15,317 nucleotides of DNA, from positions 22,159-37,475 of the forward strand of contig PMTB01000082.1 in NCBI GenBank assembly GCA_003167475.1, written 5' to 3'. The notes below the pieces were generated by a model. It was not told the origin of the DNA. It saw only the letters and a program-made list of their open reading frames with translations, and searched no databases. The translations under genes and the position numbers were made by a program. Shown piece by piece: positions 6,596 through 13,400 of the stretch; position 1 is the first letter of the stretch, and every line of letters begins with the position of its first letter. Origin of the DNA: a candidate division FCPU426 bacterium (GTDB taxonomy: Bacteria > Oederibacteriota > PGYV01 > Palsa-1178).

Positions 6596-7102
6596 ATGAG
6601 CGGGAACCCAATAGTGATCGGCGGGATAGTAATTCCATTTGATTCCCCTGTTCTTTTGTTCATCCTGGGTATACATGTATTGGCGGGCCTTGTTTGCGTG
6701 GCTTCAGGCATTGCCGCCATGTTCAGCAGGAAAGGGCCGGGGAGGCACACTGTATTCGGACGTATTTATTTTTGGGGTTTTGCCGTTGTTTTTGTCACGA
6801 CAACCGTACTTTCCATAGCACGTCGGCATGAGGATTTTTACCTATTTATCATAGGCACCATCGCGTTCGCGTCAGCCGCGTTTGGGCGAAACGCGGTCAA
6901 GTCCCGCCATAAAGGATGGACGGCATTTCACATCATCGGGATGGGGATGTCATTCATCCTGTTATTGACCGCTTTCTATCTCGATAACGGTAAAAACCTG
7001 CCGGTTTGGAAAGACATGCCGCATTTTATGTTTTGGTTTTTGCCGAACCTGATCGGGATACCGCTGATAATTTTTGCCATGGTTAAATACAGGAATTACT
7101 GA
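6596..7102 (+). CDS. DUF2306-like integral membrane protein
   Basis: This is a 168-residue inner-membrane protein of unknown function with about five hydrophobic segments (near residues 18-43, 54-74, 81-97, 108-127 and 144-162). The pattern HVLAGLVCVASG, a basic GPGRHTVFGRIYFWG loop, a second RHKGWTAFHIIGMG block and a C-terminal FWFLPNLIGIP matches the DUF2306-type four-to-five-helix membrane proteins. The conserved His residues at helix ends could bind haem or a metal, though this is inference. ATG 6596 is chosen over the TTG at 6569 because AAAGGAG (6583-6589) is correctly spaced for it and lies inside the longer frame. It stands alone between a terminator and a 397-bp gap. Confidence 0.75.
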   Translation: MSGNPIVIGGIVIPFDSPVLLFILGIHVLAGLVCVASGIAAMFSRKGPGRHTVFGRIYFWGFAVVFVTTTVLSIARRHEDFYLFIIGTIAFASAAFGRNAVKSRHKGWTAFHIIGMGMSFILLLTAFYLDNGKNLPVWKDMPHFMFWFLPNLIGIPLIIFAMVKYRNY

Positions 7103-7499
7103 CGCGCGGAAAATGGGAATGAACCGTCCGGAAAAGGGAAATACTCAATAATACCTTAAAATCAGGTTTTTGTAGGGCATTTTGTCACCGGAATATTTTA
7201 GAAATTATGGAATAACAAAAAAGGAAACAAAATTTCACTGTGAATGGCCGAAAAGCGACGGACACTGCTGAAATCTATAAAAACCCATAAAATCAAGGGG
7301 TTTTATTTAATAACACACTGGAACTAATCCTGACTGAAAATGTCTAATAATAGAGCTTAAATAGCCTGTTTCTTTGAAAATACAGCATTTGATTTTTCAG
7401 CCGTTTTTGTGCGCTAAATCACTTGCTTTTACGCTGAAATTTTGTAAAATTGTGTATGTATTTCATTATTATATGCATTTGCATTTTTGCAGGGGAAAA
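7103..7499. other. AT-rich intergenic region before the giant surface protein gene
   Basis: I see no gene in these 397 bases. The sequence holds a weak stem, AAAACCC (7280-7286) with GGGTTTT (7298-7304), followed by ATTTAA, that could serve as a weak terminator for the preceding gene. It also has a short dyad ATGCATTTGCAT (7472-7483) just before the next ribosome binding site, and a candidate promoter near 7423-7450. The length is ample for a regulated promoter. Confidence 0.5.
7423..7450 (+). promoter_or_regulatory. Candidate promoter of the giant surface protein gene
   Basis: TTGCTT (7423-7428) and TAAAAT (7445-7450) are spaced by 16 bp, with a 50-bp distance from the -10 to the start codon. 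The match is moderate in an AT-rich region. Confidence 0.35.
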
Positions 7500-10400
7500 A
7501 TGGGAAAAATAAACAGGAACAGCGCCCAGAGGCTTGCAATACTTTTGTCCCTTCTTTTTCTGTTTGCCGCTTTTTCGCAAAGCGTTTTTGCGGGTGTGCT
7601 TACGCTTGTGAAAAGCCAGGACCCGGCTGTCGTCAATGTCGGCGATACGGTCACTTATTGCATCGCCGTAAATCCACAGTACGTAACCCCCAAGGCCGAT
7701 ATCATCTGGGTCATAGACCGCAGTTTTTCCATGGACATCGGCATCGACAATATCAGGAACTCCCTGGCTTATTTCACCCAGCAGCTTTCGGGAAGGCATG
7801 TTGATTACAGGATAGGGCTTCTAACCTTTGTGGACGGCATGTACGAAAGTTACGGGTTCGCGGACACTGACGCGAAATTCATCAGCTGGCTTAACGGGAT
7901 AAACTGCACCGGCGGCACAGAGCTCGACCTTGAGGCGCTTTATAAAGCCAATACATTTCCATGGAGGCCCGACGCTTCCAAAACCATGATACTGATAACC
8001 GACGAATCCATACCCTGCTCCGAAACGAACACCGACCCGCTTTCGGTGAGCCTTACCGCGCACGACCTGTACTCACAGGGTGTCATTATAGACGCGATCA
8101 CATTCAACCCGGACAGGTACGGACCAATGGGGAAATGCAACCCGATCTTCCTACCCCCGATGGCAGGCGGCATATGGCTGGATTACAGCACTCCGTCCGC
8201 GGGCTGGAATGTATTTTTACAGCTGCTCGGCGAGGCTGTTGCCAATATGAATAATGTCGTGATACGCGACCCGCTGCCTCCGCAGCTGTCGCCCCTGGCA
8301 GGGACCCTGAACGGCGGGGTCGTCACAAATAACCAGATAGTCTGGAATTATGACCAGATAGACAGGGGCGTGCCTTTCAGCGTTTGCTTTGACGCGGTCG
8401 TCACAACCCCGTTCGCCGGGCAGCTGATAAATACCGCTTATGGCTCGGCTGACGGAATAACCGAGACATCCTCGAACGATACTTACCTGCAAAAAGCCAC
8501 GGCAACCGTCACCCCAACATACACGCCTACATTTACCTATACGTGCACATACACCATGACATTTACTTCCACGATAACCCCGACCTTTACCGCGACATGC
8601 ACGTTCACGCCGACTTACACTTTGACCTTCACCATTTCTCCGACATACACCCGCACTTATACATGCACGGCCTCGCCGACGTACTCATATACGGCTTCGC
8701 CCACATATACGCTGACGCCGTCGCCGACCTCCACGATAACGGTTACATACACTTACACGCCGACGCCGACTTATACAATAACCCTGACCTGCACCCCGAC
8801 CTTGACCGCTTCGCCAACTTTCACGGTCACCCGGACAGCGAGCCCGACCTTCACATTCACCGTAAGCCCGACTTACACGGCCACATATACTTTCACCCCG
8901 CTGGCATCGGGCACATTTACCTGCACAATCACCCCGACTCCGACAAAAGACCACGACCACTTCATCATCACGGCTCCGGCGTCAGTCAAGGCAGGCGTTC
9001 CTTTTTATATAACCGTCACAGCCATGACCAGCCCCATGTACGGCAGCCAGGTGGCTGACAATTACGGCGGCATACTGCACCTCTCCACAAGCGCGGCTGC
9101 ATTCTCACTTCCCGATGATTACAACTACATACCGGCGACGGACGCGGGCTCGCATATATTCCAGGTTGTTTTGATCACGCCCGGCATGCAGACCATCACG
9201 GGCAATGACACGGTTGAGACGTCCATGACAGGTTTTGCGAATATCTTGGTCACCAACGGCGACGCGCTGAACTTCACCATAAACGCGCCGGCTTCAGTGG
9301 CCGCGGGACAGGTGTTTTATATCACGGTCACGGCTAAGGATTCTTACGGCAATGTGGCGGCGGGCTACACCGGCACCGTGAGTTTTTCCTCCACCGATTA
9401 CCAGTGGGTGACGCCGGGGGACATACAGTTCACCCCCGCCGACTTAGGGGTAAAAATACTCGCGGTCACCATGAAGACTTCGGGCATACAGCGCATATAC
9501 TGCCAGGATACTGCGTTCCCGTCGATCAACGGCACCAGCAATGACATTAACGTGCTTCACGGGCCGCTCAATAAATTTTTAATAGCCGCGCCGTCCGTGG
9601 CAAACGCGGGCGTAGCTTTCAATTATGTGGTCACGGCAAAGGACCAGTACAACAATACCATCAGCGACTACACGGGCACCGCGCACTTCACCACGACGGA
9701 CGGGCTCGGCGCGCTGCCATCCGACTATACATTCCTTTTGACAGATTCGGGCACCAGGGTCTTTGCGGCAACGCTCAACACCAACGGGATACAGACCATA
9801 ACAGGCACGGATACAGTATTTCCGGCCGTGACAGGGATAAGCAACAATATCAATGTCGTGACCCCGGCGACAAGCTACAGCCAGCCGCTGCTGCTCACCT
9901 CATACCTGACCGCGGCGAATACGTATGAGTTTGTGTATATCAATGTGTCGGCTCCGGCAAATACAACGATACCCAACAACGCTTATCTTGAATACGACGT
10001 TTTCATGCCGGAATACAACGCGGATTTCTATACGGGCACGGAGTTTGCCGGGTCTTTCGGAGATATGAGGGATTACGGGCAGTCGACGCAGGCATATCTG
10101 ATAGACCAGAACGGCATCAGATGCCATCCGTCAATGGACCTTGGGGATTACGCCAACGGAAGGTGGTACCACAGGAAGTTCAATATATCCTCGCTCAACG
10201 GAGGCACCTACAACCAGGCGGAACTTTCCCAGGACACGGGGAACATCGGCTACAACGGCGCGCCGTCGAACATGGCCGGGACTTTCAACGCGGTTTACGA
10301 CAACATACAATTCAAGGACTCCAGCGGAAATGTGCTGAAGAACTTCTTCGCGAATTTCAACGCGATACCATTCAATAACTCGGTCATGGTTGACGGCAAT

Positions 10401-13400
10401 GTGGCCGGCAACAGGGGTAACGGCGGTATAAGCGCGCCCGCTCCGGCAAACAACTATATCTGGGTTGTGAAAGATTATACCCTGGCGCAGTCGCCGGCTG
10501 GTTCCATCACGGCCAATGGCGCGGCTTCGTGCACGATAACCGCGCACCTGTTCGCGCCTGATAATTCGCCCATAGCCTACGCGCTGGTTGATTTCACATC
10601 AAACAGGCCGGAGGATACGATCGCGCCCGTGGCGGTAAGCTTAAATGTAACGGCGATTACGGACTGGAACGGCAACGCTTTCGCGGTCATACGTTCCACA
10701 AAATCAGGTTCGGCCAATATCACTGTGCGCTCGGCGCATATGTCGAAGATAATCACGGTGAATTTCGCGGCCGGAGCCGCGGCCAAAGTGGACCTTGAAC
10801 CTCCCACATTGTCCATGCAGACGGGAATGACAGGCACCCTTTACGCGAGCATCATTGACCAGTTCGGGAATTTCGTTTCCGATTCAAGGAACATAACAGT
10901 GAGTTCGACTTCGGGAACCATGCAGTTCTCGGCGGATAACGGAGCGACATGGGCCGCCCCGGCAGTGTTCCAGGGCACTTCTTTGAAAAACCTGCTTGTA
11001 AGGGATTCAACCGCAAACACAGCGACGGTCAGCGCCGCGGCAGCGGGGCTGACAACCGATACTTCCACGATATATATAAATAACGGCGCGGCCTCAAATC
11101 TTGTTGTACAGCCTTTATCAAGCACCACGGCAGCCGGGGTGCCGTACATGATAACCGTGCAGGCAAAAGATTCCGGCGGTTCAAACGCTTTCTCGAATGC
11201 CGTTGTCCAGCTTTCATCAGCTTCAGCAACCATGAAGTTCTCGACCGACCTTGCTGTCTGGAACGCCGCGGCCAATGTCACGCTCAACGACGGCAGGGCG
11301 AACCTGTACTACATGGACACTGCGGTGGGTTCGGGCATCACGATAACGGCGCACGACATATCGGGCGCCATGACAAACGGCAAAGGTTACGCGGCCATAA
11401 CAGCCGGGCCCGCGGCCCTGCTTACGGCAAGCTCCAATAAATATTCAACGGGCGCGGGGCAGTGGGTCACCATAACCGCGCAGGTGACGGACGCTTACGG
11501 CAATCCTATCTTGGGGCAGTGGGTGACCGGTACGGCCATGGTGCAGTCGGGAAAGACCCAAAACGCCGCGGTCTCTTCGACATCCAATACCACAAACGCC
11601 TCCGGCCTTATAACCATATGGTTCAAGGTAAGCACGGACGCGACAGGCAGTATGGATTATGTCGTCATAAATTCACCCGGCCTTTTGGGCACCACGATAA
11701 CCATATCCGCCTCGGCCGCCGCCACCCACCTGGCGTTCCTGCCATCGCCCATGTCCGAAGGCGCGGACAAGATAGGCACGCTTTATATCAACGCGAAAGA
11801 CGCCAACGGATACGACTCTCCCGCGACGGTCTCGCCGGATTACGTCACAATATCAGCAAGTTCCGCAAACGTCTTTTTCTCGCTGGATAAGGTGACATGG
11901 CTCAATACCGTCATACCAAAGCTTGATCCAAGCGGCGCGGTCACTGTTTACGTGAAAAGCCATGTGACCGGCGCTTATACCTTAACCGCCCACGACGGGC
12001 ATATAACAGACGGCACCGACACCCTGACCGTGGTAACCGGATACTTTGTGAAAGTTTCCCCGGCTGTAAATTCCTACGCGACAGCCGGGACATATGTGAC
12101 CGTCACTGCCCAGATAATAGACCAGAACGGCACAGCCGTGAACATGCAGGGAGTTGTGGTTGATTTCAGCGTGAACAACGGCTCCATAAATCCGCTTGAA
12201 TCGGTTACCGACGCCACGGGCAGGGCCACGGCGCTGCTTACGCTTTCCATACTTGCAAATGTCCAGCATCAGGTGACCGTCAGGATAACAAACCCCGATG
12301 ACACCGAAACATCCGGAATAATAACCACGACGCCCGTCATATCTTTCGCAATCTCGGCGCCTGCCTCGGTCTATAAGGGCCAGCCCTTCACCATAAATGT
12401 CAGGGCAAAGGACGCCTACGGCGTCACAGTGGACAGCTATATAAATACAATCACATTTTCCTCGACCGATCTTGCGGCGCTGCTGCCTTCAAATTACGGC
12501 TTCACCGCGGCTGACCTGGGCGTGCATTCATTCACCGTCACGCTCAACACAGACGGGATAAAATCAATAACAGCCGCACAAACCACGGACAACACTGTCT
12601 CGGGCACCAGCCCGAATATACTTGTCATAGACCCGCCCACGCCTACAAACACGGCTACGCCCACCAGGACGGCCACCGGCACTTTCACGGCCACGCCGAC
12701 CGTGACGCAGAGCGTCACGCCGACATCAACCCCTTCGGTAACCCCGACCGTGACGCGTACCTCAACCCCGACAACGACCCCGACCGTCACACAGACAGTA
12801 ACGCAGACTGTGACGCAGACTTTCACGGGAACGCCGACAATAACCGCCACATCCACGCCTACCTTCACGGCGACCCCGACATTCACAGCCACTTATACCG
12901 CGACTTTCTCGCCGACCTTTACTTTTACAATGACGGGCACGCTGACTTTTACCTTTACGGGAACTTTTACCGGGACATTCACACAAACAGTGACGCCGAC
13001 ATTCACTTTCACGGAACCCTATACGGCCACGGCGACTCCCACAATAACCCCGTCAGTCACGCAGACCGTCACGGAAACCGCCACGCAGACAATCACCCGG
13101 ACGGCCACAATAACCGCCACGGCGACTATTACGCCGAGCCCGACCAACACAAGCACCGTCTACCAGTCGCCGACCATTACGCTGACACCTTCGTCGACAA
13201 GGACCAGTATGCCCACGGCCACGCCGACAAACACGCAGATACCGCTTGATATTTACGAATACGACGGCGTTTACACGAGCGCGAAACCCATATATATGTG
13301 GCAGAGGCAGGCCCATAATATAGTTCCCGAAGGCGACGCGGACTGGATGGTGCTGACCCTCGCGGCCACGTCGAGCGTGACGATCGAGACCTCGGGCGAC

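Noticed and set aside
8543..9058. A 171-codon His/Asp-rich frame (+ strand) inside the giant gene
   Set aside because: It is the shifted reading of the Thr-X linker; the regular ACN codons force a His/Asp/Leu pattern in that frame. No ribosome binding site, and the giant frame explains the region.
12780..12830. CRISPR or satellite array in the Thr-X linkers
   Set aside because: The period is 6 bases, in frame, with codon variation and no spacers; it encodes protein repeats.
12494..12892. Reverse-strand Val/Gly-rich frame over linker 2
   Set aside because: It mirrors the Thr-X repeat on the other strand and has a repetitive low-complexity product.
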